This document shows positions 15,401 to 22,731 of a stretch of DNA of 64,000 bases, piece by piece (position 1 is the stretch's first letter; each line of letters begins with the position of its first letter). Location of the stretch: NCBI RefSeq assembly GCF_003945595.2, contig NW_024104909.1:1240001-1304000 (forward strand). Reading direction: 5' to 3'. This DNA is from Pipra filicauda (Eukaryota; Chordata; Aves; Passeriformes; Pipridae). The notes below the pieces were generated by a model, which was not told where the DNA came from, ran no database searches, and worked only from the letters and a program-made list of their open reading frames with translations. The position numbers and the translations under genes are program-made.

Positions 15401-18400
15401 TAGTCTTTGGGGCTTTATTTGCAAGTGTTTTCAGCTCGTTAGAACCTCTCTGAAACTTAAGTCAGCAGGAGGAATTATAAACAGATATAACCAGGTGCAA
15501 AGCTACTCACAGGTAGTGTAAGACAGAACCAAGGGTTTGGTCCATGCCAATGCTAAGTGGTGTGACTAAAGGGCATCTAAGTCTGTAAAGGTTGTGTAAG
15601 AGGCTGTCATACAACCACTGCATGTTGAGACACTTGCTCAAACCAGAAATACATCAACTATGCACAATCCATATTTTGTAAACCATCTGCTGATACTTTT
15701 CCCCATATATTTTACTGGATACTGATCTAGTCTAGGACATCGAGGATCTCCACTGCTTTCTTCAAACTGTGAACTTAAATGAGTTTTCCTGTGTAAAACT
15801 CCCTCTGACATTCTTATGGAAGGAGAGGGATCTGTACCTTTCATGACAAAGCAACTCAGTCACTCCCCTATTTGTTCAGCACAACCTTGGTGATTTCTCT
15901 CTCAACCACGCTCAGTGCTGTACCTACTTTTGACCTCTGCTTCTCTTTGTTCATAATACATTTTCCTTCTAGAGAATTTCCCTTCCCTGACTTAATAGAT
16001 TTGAAGGAATTTGTTGTCTTATCCAGCCTTAATCCAAATCCATGTAACTGGCATTAACTTTTGTCTTGAAGTTCTCATGGTTTTATTGGCTTTTTCCCTT
16101 TCTCCTTTCATATCCCTCCTTTTCACAAAGACTGTGTAATTTGCAATGTTCAGTTCATATCAGATTTATTTCCTCCCCCCAAAAAAAAGTTCACTATGTC
16201 TCTAAAAACCATACTGTTCACCTTTTAGAACTATTTTATTTTTAACCCTGCAAATCTGCCTCTTAGGATGTTCTGTGATTAAAGATTTGGTTTAGATTTC
16301 TTTCAGCAATTGCATTCATTCCATTGGTGATACTGTCTTTCCTCATACTTTCTATTATTATTTCTTGTAGTTTTTTCCCCATGCAAGTTTTATCTGCATC
16401 TTTTTCTGAGAGCACCTGCTCTCTTTTGTTCCCTTTCTTCACGCAGTTCTGCCTTTCTTTGTCTTCTTACTACATTTTTGGAAGTTATCAGCAGTTCTTG
16501 TAACCAATTAAATTTGAATTCAAAGCTGGTTATGCATTAAACCATCCCTCAGCAGACTGTGGCTTTTTTGGATAGTAGCTGTTGGGTATCTTGCTTACCT
16601 TGACCCTGAGATTGGCTCAGTTTGTTAGAGCATGGAGCTAAAAATGCCAAGGTTGTGGGTTTGATCCCTGTACAGGTCAAGAGTTGGACTTGATGATCCT
16701 TGTGGGTCCCTTCCAACCCAGAATATTCTGTGTTCTGTGAATTCCAAGGCAGTGCTGTAGGAGCTTACTTCCATATTTTGATAAGAACTTCCCAGAGAAA
16801 CTTTGTATTCTCATGACTTTAGAAAAAGTCACAACCAAGATGGTCCGTGTTTTTAGCTTATTTCATACATTTTTTTTCAAGTTTATTGACTTGTCATTCA
16901 ACTTCAACCTGAGAGGTCAGCAGACTGCTTTGTTTCTGCTCTCTGCTCTGGCTTGAGCAGTCTTAGGTCACATCTACTGAAACACCTTACGTTTATATCC
17001 AACAAATTTGCATCCATTCCTTAAAAACCTAGAGCAAATGTTTAATTCAAGTGGGCTGCAGCTTTAGTAACACATTTATCTACATAACTGCATAGACAGA
17101 TTTCACTCACACCTCTTTTAATTTAAGATATGAAGCTTACAGATAGAATGACATCAACGTAATTACACAAGAGGAAAGCACAAATATGGTTCTTGTTACC
17201 TTTCTTTGTCTTGTAGGGTCCTCCACTGGGGTGAATGTCCTGCAATGGCACAGATATGACCTTGGCCAGGCCAGCATTCATCATGTACTGATACAGACGT
17301 TTGAAAGTCCTCTCACAAAGGCCCTGGTGCAAAGAGAAATGGCAAAAGTCACTGTAGCCCGAAAGCCTCACCTGCTGCTGATCAAAGCATCAAAGACATT
17401 CCTACTACCTGTTCTTAAAACACAGTGTTCTGGGGGAGGATATCCAAAATGGAACTTAAAAGCCTGTTAGTGTAGACACTGGGCAGAACATGAGATGTTT
17501 CTGGAGGGTGTTGTATTCCTCCAACTCTGTCATCCAAACAAGCAGCTTGTTTGTTTTCTGACTTGGACAAGTAAGAAATGCACGATGATATTTATTGACA
17601 AAACATTTCTGAAGCTATGGATGGAACAGAACTCCTTCCCTATGACAAACACCAACAGTAACTTGATCTAGTAGGTTTTTAAGATCCTTCTTTTGATATC
17701 CTCCCCCAGAACTTTGTGCAATTTTAAAAAGCAGGCAGTAAGAATGAGTGCCTTTGATACTAATTATCTAGATTCTACTGAGTGAGAATTTGAAAGAGGA
17801 ATGAATCTCACCAATTCTTCCCTCAAGTTTCCTAATGTTTCCATCTGGTTTGAACGAGCACTTAGCATACTTGCGAGCTTCTCCATTAGAATATCATATT
17901 TGCTCCTCCTAACCAAGAAAAGAAAATTATTTTACATGTAAGTATGCACATAACTTCATAAAAATGAGTTGTAGCTTTACAAAATGTCAGTCACTAGAGA
18001 AAGTATGCTAAGTGTTCTCAGATTGGTTTAGGAATTAGTTTTCTTTCCTTCTGTGAATAGCACATGAGAGAATTTGTCACTGAGAAGAGATCTCAGCCAA
18101 GGGAACAGTGACTAAGCCCAAGCTGTTACTTCACTGGCAATGCACAGAAGCACAAGTTCTAATTATAAACAAGATAAGAAAACAAAACAAAAAAATCTAT
18201 TAGAAACGTGTTGGAAGTGAAAACACTCAAAATTAACAGAATAATCAGTGCTACAATAAGAAAAGTTAGGTTTATGTAGGCAGGTGACAGGCACTGGAAT
18301 ATTCTACTGAACTGTCTGGCATTCGGAAGAGGAGTTAAAGGAACTGAAGAGTCAACACCAGGAAACTTTGATGGTTCTGTGAAAACAGAGCAATCTCTCA

Positions 18401-21212
18401 TCATAGTAAAAGGTCACAGTCTGCCCAGCAGACCTTTAAAACATACCTGTCAGCATGAAAGCGAGTCAGAAGCAGAAGAATTGAGTGCTGCTGTGCTCCA
18501 CTTGGCAGACGTATGACGTGGGATTGCATAGTTATGAGACCATTTCTGTCCAATACTCTTCGGTGATAATGAAGTTTTCCAGCATCCACTCTAAAAAAAA
18601 GATGGCAAGATATAGGCATAGAAACTTCTGCAAATAATTTTAATTATCCAGTACCCCAGAACACTTTACCTAAATTCCTATGGTCTTAGCAATAGTGACA
18701 AACTCAAAATTTTCAAAGTGACAAACTCAAAATTAAGCAGTGTCAAAATTAAGAAAACCTGTGAAATTTATTTTCATAGTTAATCCAATAAACAGAGAGA
18801 AATACCTCTGATTTTAACCCAGAGTCTAGGCACAGAGTGTCATGACATGGTTTGATGAGAGAGTTGAATCAGTGTTGTATCCCCATGCCCCCTTTCTCCA
18901 TCCTGTCTTTTACCTCCTGGCTACACCACAATCACTGCCCTCCTTGTAATACCTCTGATATTCATCTCACTCCTTGCTGAGCTGACCTGGGCCACCAAAC
19001 TGACAGAAAATCATCCACAAAAGATTAACCCTCTCCCCCCATCATACAAATTACATAAAAGAGTTTCCTAAGCGGTACAAAACAGTGCCAGGTGGTTTGC
19101 AAGCTACAACCCATTCATGTCCTAAAAGCAGGGAATCCTTACAGCAATGCTAATATTCTGCAGAACTTCAGAAGTTCTCTAAGAGGCTGTGTAACACTCC
19201 CTTCATCAACAAAATACATGGCCTAGTTTGGAGGCTGGTAACTCAGGCTCCCACTCATTTGGACAAACATGTAACACAGGGATATGCCGGGGACAAAATA
19301 GGGGCATCCAAGAATCTCTCCAGGACTTGGGCAGGATAAGATGCTTTCTCAGCAGTTTAGAAAAGGAAATGAAAATCATTGTTCCATCCCAAATTTGAAG
19401 AAAAAGTTATTCAGAGAAAGCAAGAACTTCCACAAATTAGAAACTTGTGTATTGACCTAACAGACAATTTCTGGAAGTATAATGAACTCAAGGGTGAGAC
19501 CAGCATAGTTCCAGCAATACAGGCTCCAAGGACCAAGTACTCCTGGTAGTAAGGATGAAACACTACCAGTACACACAGGATTTCAAATCAATACACAGGA
19601 ATACTCAAAAATAACCAGTGGCAACTTGTTAGCTTTGACTTAATTCATGGACAAAAATGCAAACTTACTTGAAAGCCCCACTGTGAAGGTCCCTCTGGAG
19701 CTCTCCCTGCCATCGAGCACGGCCCAAACGCTCCAGGATACAGTAGGAGAAGTCAGGGAGTTTTAAGTCAGGGTCCCCCTCCCAGCCTATTAAAGCTCTG
19801 TAACGCTGGTCTTGGGAAGCAACAATGACTAGTTTCTCTCCCCATCTGAGAAACAGAAGGAAGAGTAATATATTGTTATTAGTTCCATAAAAACAGAGAG
19901 GTCAATCCCTTTCTCCCCACAAACACCATTCTTGATATAATCTGTAGGAACTGGGCAAGGACTTAAAAAAAATCCCTTAAAGGTATTTTAATGCCAGGTA
20001 TAAGGATTTCACTCACTTTTCAACAGCTTCTTTGTAAGTATAACAAGGCTGCAAATCCTTCCTCCTTATCTGATCAGTGATATCTACTCTCTCTTTAAAA
20101 TACTGGCAGGAACCTTGTATGCCATCTTTGTTATCCAAAATCATGTGGACAGGATAAATATCATCTGAAGCAACAGGATCCCTTTTGGTTTCTAGTATTC
20201 CCGTTTCAAGGTCTATTTCTTCATATCTGGAATAAAAGCAGAGAACTAGCACTTAACCAAGCAAGGAGAAATGAAAGATTGTCACAAACAACGCTGATAA
20301 CTGAAACATTGTACAAACAGTGCTGATAACCCTACGGAGCACCTCGGAAAAATGAAGCTCTTTTGAGATATCAAAACTGGAAAAACACAAAGAGCAGCGC
20401 TGTGCTCCTCAAGTACAACCCAACCCCAGCGTGCAGGAGGCAGAAGGAGGGGGATACACTATTCAATCTTCAAAAACTCAAGGATGCTGAAGTGGTGGGA
20501 ATAAGAGAAACACACAGTTCATAGAGAAGGAAAACAACAGGTACATCCACCCTGGTGAACGGGGACATGTAAATTCTGCCTGTAAGTGGCAAGCAGATAT
20601 TTGAATGGAAATCTGGTCAGGACTCACAAAGAGGTCACAGAACCACCAAGGCTGGAAGAGAACCTTAAGATCATCCAGTCCCAACCACCTACGGTAAGCC
20701 TTAAACCACTAAATCACATCACACAGCGCCAGACCCAAACTCCTATTAAACACCTCCAGGGGCGGTGCCTCCAGCACCTCCAGGGCAACCTATTCCAGTG
20801 CCTGACCACCGTAACAGTGACAGATTTTCTCTAATATCTAAAATCAGCTCGGGAGCCACACTCCGCCCTTCCTGCTGTCACCGACCCAGCCGAGCCTGTG
20901 CGGGCAGTGGCGAGGGGCCAGCCCGGCACCCAGGCCCGGGTTCCCCCGGCTCAGGGCTCGCCGCCCCCGCCCGTGCCCTCACCCGTCGTGCAGGAGGAGC
21001 GGCGGCCGCGGCCGCGGCAGGCGGTAGAAGCGCAGGTCGGGCTGGGCGCTGAGCGCGGCCCAGAGCAGCTGCTGCGTGTCGGGTTCCAGCGGCAGCGGGA
21101 AGGGCGGCGAGCGGGCGGCCAGGCGGTGCCAGAGCGCGGCCGGGGTGATGCCGTCCAGCCCCTCCAGGGCCACCTCGTCCAGCAGCGCCCACAGCGCCTC
21201 CATGGCCTCCAT
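316..21212 (-). CDS. GTF3C1: General transcription factor 3C polypeptide 1 (TFIIIC220), 5' part of gene, coding exons 1-20
   Basis: This gene encodes the largest TFIIIC subunit, homologous to yeast Tfc3/tau138. It acts in the nucleus, where TFIIIC binds the B box of tRNA and other type 2 Pol III promoters and recruits TFIIIB. Twenty exons were joined by eye; their lengths sum to 3,284 nt (1,094 codons plus 2 nt) with every junction in phase. The protein tracks the human one closely, for example [10 protein letters not shown] at the start, [73 protein letters not shown] and CVCLNTPLG. The B-block-binding winged-helix region is about residues 170-260. An Asp/Glu run lies near 345-355 and a low-complexity acidic/basic stretch near 470-520. 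The start at 21212 gives MEAMEALW; the second ATG at 21203 aligns better with the human start. The rest of the protein (about 1,000 residues in human) lies beyond position 1. Confidence 0.95.
841..1018 (-). CDS. GTF3C1: GTF3C1 coding exon 19
   Basis: Residues 992-1051, with [33 protein letters not shown] and [12 protein letters not shown]. The acceptor is GCCAG and the donor GTAAGG. One base is carried to exon 20. Confidence 0.95.
1773..1869 (-). CDS. GTF3C1: GTF3C1 coding exon 18
   Basis: Residues 959-991, with [20 protein letters not shown] and [12 protein letters not shown]. The acceptor is CTGCAG and the donor GTAATT. This is another short exon recognised by homology. Confidence 0.93.
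1870..3425 (-). other. GTF3C1: GTF3C1 intron 17, unique sequence
   Basis: AT-rich intronic sequence with no recognised exon, RNA gene or transposable element. The 754-bp intron 18 (1019-1772) is similar. Confidence 0.6.
3426..3523 (-). CDS. GTF3C1: GTF3C1 coding exon 17
   Basis: Residues 927-959, with [19 protein letters not shown] and RQQLLYKR. The acceptor is TTCTAG and the donor GTAAGT. It is too short to stand out as an open frame but aligns without gaps to the human protein. Confidence 0.93.
3944..4089 (-). CDS. GTF3C1: GTF3C1 coding exon 16
   Basis: Residues 878-926, with [20 protein letters not shown] and [17 protein letters not shown], then QIVQVSYK. It is one of the most conserved exons. 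The acceptor is TTCCCAG and the donor GTATGG; it ends in phase 0. Confidence 0.95.
4321..4596 (-). CDS. GTF3C1: GTF3C1 coding exon 15
   Basis: Residues 786-878, with [20 protein letters not shown] and [11 protein letters not shown], followed by a variable Gln/Gly/Glu-rich linker ending ELSNQK. The acceptor is CTTCCAG and the donor GTAAGA. Confidence 0.93.
4960..5138 (-). CDS. GTF3C1: GTF3C1 coding exon 14
   Basis: Residues 726-786: a poorly conserved acidic/Ser-rich part, then [14 protein letters not shown], which matches human. The acceptor is AATACAG and the donor GTACAG. Confidence 0.9.
5139..5384 (-). other. GTF3C1: GTF3C1 intron 13, GC-AG type
   Basis: The transcribed strand starts GCAAGT and ends TACAG. 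The exon side is CAG, which gives an otherwise perfect donor consensus with C in place of T at +2. Phase arithmetic (AG plus G) supports exactly this boundary. Confidence 0.8.
5385..5488 (-). CDS. GTF3C1: GTF3C1 coding exon 13 (GC donor)
   Basis: Residues 692-726, with [20 protein letters not shown] and [12 protein letters not shown]. The acceptor is GAACAG. The only donor that keeps phase with exon 14 is CAG followed by GCAAGT, so the following intron appears to be GC-AG. Confidence 0.9.
6380..6533 (-). CDS. GTF3C1: GTF3C1 coding exon 12
   Basis: Residues 640-691, with [20 protein letters not shown] and [16 protein letters not shown], almost identical to human. The acceptor is CTTTTAG. The donor is GTGATG, a weak site. 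Confidence 0.94.
8112..8765 (-). mobile_element. CR1 LINE 3' fragment (about 650 bp)
   Basis: On the minus strand this reads as the C-terminal end of the CR1 reverse-transcriptase ORF, with translated motifs [31 protein letters not shown] and LPREVVES, then the 3' untranslated tail. It is 5'-truncated, as is usual for CR1, and lies in GTF3C1 intron 11 in the same orientation as the gene. An uninterrupted 104-codon frame remains, which suggests a fairly young copy. Confidence 0.92.
8853..8977 (-). CDS. GTF3C1: GTF3C1 coding exon 11
   Basis: Residues 599-640, with [20 protein letters not shown] and RLIESLFT. The exon is notably G+C rich. The acceptor is GGGCAG and the donor GTGAGT. A CR1 fragment sits just downstream in the next intron. 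Confidence 0.93.
9475..9686 (-). CDS. GTF3C1: GTF3C1 coding exon 10
   Basis: Residues 528-598 with [16 protein letters not shown] at the end, matching human. The 3' end (donor GTAAGA) is firm. The 5' boundary is less certain: I chose the CAG at 9687-9689, preceded by a pyrimidine-rich stretch, because it keeps phase. Other upstream AGs exist, and the region is poorly conserved. Confidence 0.75.
9687..11385 (-). other. GTF3C1: GTF3C1 intron 9
   Basis: 1.7 kb of AT-rich sequence. No exon or transposable element was recognised. The part next to exon 10 has an open frame continuous with that exon, so the exon could begin further upstream than called. Confidence 0.55.
11386..11710 (-). CDS. GTF3C1: GTF3C1 coding exon 9
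   Basis: Residues 420-528. It starts [16 protein letters not shown], which is highly conserved, then becomes low complexity (acidic SESDNEEEG, basic KKRGKGQK) and ends STPAKG. At 325 nt it is the longest exon of this part of the gene. The acceptor is TCCTCAG and the donor GTAGAT, which is weak. Confidence 0.92.
12972..13087 (-). CDS. GTF3C1: GTF3C1 coding exon 8
   Basis: Residues 381-419, with [20 protein letters not shown] and [10 protein letters not shown] before KVVK. The acceptor GAAACAG at 13088-13090 keeps phase; the CAG six bases further into the exon would break the frame. The donor is GTAAGG. Confidence 0.9.
13695..13853 (-). CDS. GTF3C1: GTF3C1 coding exon 7 (acidic run)
   Basis: Residues 328-381, with [14 protein letters not shown], an acidic YHDDDEEE run coded by a GAT-rich stretch, and [16 protein letters not shown]. 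The acceptor is TTCACAG. The donor is GTAGGT, leaving one base that joins exon 8 to make Ile. The upstream intron is 3.3 kb and holds the SINE. Confidence 0.92.
13854..17199 (-). other. GTF3C1: GTF3C1 intron 6 (3.3 kb)
   Basis: The largest GTF3C1 intron here. Apart from the tRNA-derived SINE at 16602-16740 and a short TA repeat near 14658-14668, no exon or repeat was recognised. Confidence 0.7.
16602..16740 (+). mobile_element. tRNA-Ile-derived SINE with CR1-like tail (TguSINE1-like)
   Basis: The 5' half resembles tRNA-Ile(AAT): GGCTCAG with TTAGAGC (A-box side), an anticodon region GCTAAAAATGCC, and a B-box-like GGTTTGATCCC at 16658-16668. The 3' half (TTGGACTTGATGATCC, GGGTCCCTTCCAACCC, then TTCTGTG units) is a CR1 3' end. 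This composite structure is known for SINEs that arose in early oscine passerines and are mobilised by CR1. It lies antisense to GTF3C1. It is diverged: the B box has T for C, and there is no clean acceptor stem. Confidence 0.85.
17200..17323 (-). CDS. GTF3C1: GTF3C1 coding exon 6
   Basis: Residues 287-328, with [20 protein letters not shown] and a KTKKG end. The acceptor is GCACCAG and the donor GTAACA, which is slightly off consensus. One base is carried to exon 7. Confidence 0.94.
17812..17908 (-). CDS. GTF3C1: GTF3C1 coding exon 5
   Basis: Residues 254-286, reading [16 protein letters not shown] then [10 protein letters not shown], as in the human protein. It is a short 97-nt exon with a GGTTAG acceptor and a GTGAGA donor, ending in phase 0. 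Confidence 0.93.
18447..18590 (-). CDS. GTF3C1: GTF3C1 coding exon 4 (B-block-binding region)
   Basis: Residues 206-254, with [20 protein letters not shown] and [14 protein letters not shown]. This is the core of the winged-helix fold named for B-block binding by TFIIIC. The acceptor has a long T tract ending TTTAG; the donor is GTATGT. Confidence 0.95.
18694..18734. repeat. Short direct repeat, 18 bp x 2
   Basis: AGTGACAAACTCAAAATT occurs at 18694 and again at 18717, a 23-bp spacing, in GTF3C1 intron 3. A local duplication with no evident function. Confidence 0.8.
19669..19845 (-). CDS. GTF3C1: GTF3C1 coding exon 3
   Basis: Residues 147-206, with [30 protein letters not shown] and [10 protein letters not shown]. 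It is bounded by a TTTCTCAG acceptor and a GTAAGT donor, and both splice phases match the neighbouring exons. Confidence 0.94.
20017..20226 (-). CDS. GTF3C1: GTF3C1 coding exon 2
   Basis: Residues 77-147, with [11 protein letters not shown] and [18 protein letters not shown]. The acceptor is TTCCAG and the donor GTGAGT. Exon 1 plus the first base here makes a Gly codon where human has Arg. Confidence 0.94.
20284..20330. repeat. Imperfect direct repeat, 18 bp x 2
   Basis: ACAAACAACGCTGATAAC at 20284 and ACAAACAGTGCTGATAAC at 20313, 29 bp apart, just upstream of GTF3C1 exon 2 on its strand. Confidence 0.75.
20634..20840 (-). mobile_element. CR1 LINE 3' fragment
   Basis: Read on the plus strand it runs from a CACAGAACCACCAAGG end through AGATCATCCAGTCCC, CACCTCCAGGG and CCATTCCAGTGCCTGA-like modules, the reverse complement of an avian CR1 3' region. 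It lies in GTF3C1 intron 1 at the edge of the CpG island. Confidence 0.85.
20983..21212 (-). CDS. GTF3C1: GTF3C1 coding exon 1
   Basis: Residues 1-77. It contains [12 protein letters not shown] and [12 protein letters not shown], both near-identical to the human N-terminus. The donor GTGAG follows 20983 and two bases of the last codon are carried to exon 2. The frame stays open far upstream because the GC-rich repeat there lacks stops, so the start is chosen by homology: ATG at 21212, or the stronger-context ATG at 21203 (GCC before it, G after). Confidence 0.88.
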
Positions 21213-21227
21213 CCCCCCCCGCCGCCG

Positions 21228-21234
21228 CTTCCGG
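21228..21234 (-). promoter_or_regulatory. Candidate ETS-family site
   Basis: CCGGAAG on the minus strand, about 16 bp upstream of the GTF3C1 ATG at 21212. ETS/GABP sites are common in CpG-island bidirectional promoters. A single short match, so only a candidate. Confidence 0.4.
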
Positions 21235-21339
21235 GCCCGGCGCGCAGGAACTGACGGCGGCGGCGCGACCGTCACCGGGGAAACCGAGCAACAGGAGCGG
21301 CCGAGCCCCGGCGGGACGGGGCCGGGGCCGTGCGGGGGC

Positions 21340-21693
21340 TGTGCCCGGGTCAGTGTCTGTCCGGGGGCTCGTCCTGGGGGCTCTGTCCATCCGGAGGCCG
21401 TGCCCGTCCGGGGGCTCTCCTCCGGTGTCCGTGTCTGTCCGGGGGTGCGTGTCCTTCGGAAGACTCTGCCCCGCGTGGTCCGTCTCGGTCCGGGGGCTCT
21501 GTCCAGGGTCAGTGTCCATCGGGGGGCTGTGCCTGGGGCCAATGCCCATCCTCGGGCTGTGTCCGTCCGAGGGTTCTGCTCTGGGGTCAGTGTCCGTTCG
21601 GGGGCTTTGTCCCTCCGGGGGCTTTGCTCCGAGGCTGTGCCCCGGTGCCCGTGTCCGTCCGGGAGTGCGTGTCCGTCTGGAGACCCCCGGCTG
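21340..21693. repeat. Degenerate GC-rich minisatellite
   Basis: Irregular recurrences of modules such as GTCCGTCCGGGGGCT, CAGTGTCC and GGGGGCTCTGTCC, related to the ordered 48-bp array that follows. Probably the older, diverged part of the same array. Confidence 0.75.
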
Positions 21694-21980
21694 GTCAGTG
21701 TCGGTCCCGGGGCTCTGCCCGGGGATCAGTGTCCATCCAGGGTCAGTGTCGGTCCCGGGGCTCTGCCCGGGGATCAGTGTCCATCCAGGGTCCGTGTCGG
21801 TCCCGGGGCTCTGCCCGGGGATCAGTGCCCATCCAGGGTCAGTGTCGGTCCCGGGGCTCTGCCCGGGGATCAGTGTCCATCCTGGGTCCTTGTGGGTCCC
21901 GGGGCTCTGCCCGGGGATCAGTGTCCATCCTGGGTCCGTGTCCATCCAGGGTCCGTGTCGGTCCCGGGGCTCTGCCTGCG
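21694..21980. repeat. 48-bp minisatellite, about 6 units
   Basis: Five full units start at 21694, 21742, 21790, 21838 and 21886. A truncated 17-bp unit follows at 21934 and a partial unit at 21951. Each begins GTCAGTGTCGGTCCC (or GTCCGTGT) and contains GGGGCTCTGCCCGGGGATC. The units differ by only a few bases. Because 48 is a multiple of 3 and stops are absent, long spurious open frames run through it on both strands. Confidence 0.95.
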
Positions 21981-22180
21981 GCTCCCCCTCCGCTGCAGAG
22001 CCCAGCGGGGTCGGTCCCGAGCCCGTCGGGGGGTCTCGGCCCCAGATACCCCGCGGTCGGTAAAAGACAAAGTACGGGGATCCTTTGTTTGGATAAGATG
22101 TGTTGGTGTCACATTTTAACTTGCTGAGTGCGTGAGAGAACGCCCCAGCTCAACTCGCGGCAGCGGCTCTGGGATGCTTG

Positions 22181-22655
22181 GTGGGGATGGCTGGAAAGGG
22201 TCATGTTTCCTGAAAGGGGAGGTAAAATCTTTAATTAGGCACTTTGAAAGTACACAGTCTCTGCAGCGAGTGAGTTGTAGAATTAACTCACCTCGTGAGC
22301 AGTACCAGTGCAGGGAGATCACCCCACAGTTGGACACTGAGGAAGCTTCAGCCTGTGCCCCAGGGTTGACTTGCGCATCAGGTCTTGGGTTATAAACTCA
22401 TTATATAGCATATGCCTTCCACTCTTAGTATTTTTAGGTTCTTCAGGAGCTTGTGAAGTGAAGGGTTCTGAAAAATAGGTAAAAACAACTACAGTTTCCT
22501 CTGTTCTTCAGGAGCTTTATTTGCTGCACTGACAGGTTTATGCCTTGTTGAAGGAGGAACATTTTTCAGGTTATACATTCTCATCTATTGAGGGTGCAAG
22601 ACCAGTGGTACTCCATAACAAATCATTCAGCCTGACAATTATATTCTTATTTCAG
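22181..22655 (+). other. Intergenic or KATNIP 5' intron
   Basis: Sequence between the CpG island and the first recognised KATNIP exon. No coding similarity was recognised. It probably belongs to an intron in the KATNIP 5' untranslated region, since a good acceptor (TTATTTCAG) ends at 22655. Confidence 0.5.
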
Positions 22656-22669
22656 CTTTGTATTAAGAC

Positions 22670-22731
22670 ATGGTGACTGACTTTGATGAAAAACATGACG
22701 AATACTTAATATCCCTTCAGCAGAGAAACAG
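22670..22731 (+). CDS. KATNIP: KATNIP coding exon 1
   Basis: Residues 1-21, MVTDFDEKHDEYLISLQQRN. The exon itself begins at 22656 after TTATTTCAG, so 14 nt of 5' UTR precede the ATG. The in-frame TAA at 22664 rules out a longer start within this exon. The donor is GTAAGA. Confidence 0.92.

Larger units (their letters stand above)
20850..22180. promoter_or_regulatory. CpG island and bidirectional GTF3C1/KATNIP promoter region
   Basis: Very GC- and CpG-rich compared with the AT-rich surroundings. It covers GTF3C1 exon 1 and the interval to KATNIP. Divergent start codons at 21212 (minus) and 22670 (plus), with no other gene between, imply that both promoters lie here. No TATA box is apparent. 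The limits are by eye. The first, noncoding KATNIP exon probably also lies here, but its donor could not be fixed; a GGTAAAAG near 22060 is one candidate. Confidence 0.8.

Noticed and set aside
16602..16680. A functional tRNA-Ile gene
   Set aside because: The head is diverged, the acceptor stem does not pair convincingly, and it is fused to a CR1-like tail, so it is a SINE copy.
20878..22127. Several long open frames (up to 355 codons) on both strands around 21-22 kb
   Set aside because: They follow from the stop-free GC-rich minisatellite whose 48-bp unit is a multiple of three. Their translations are Pro/Gly/Ser/Arg repeats in several frames at once. Only the end of one minus-strand frame is real, as GTF3C1 exon 1.
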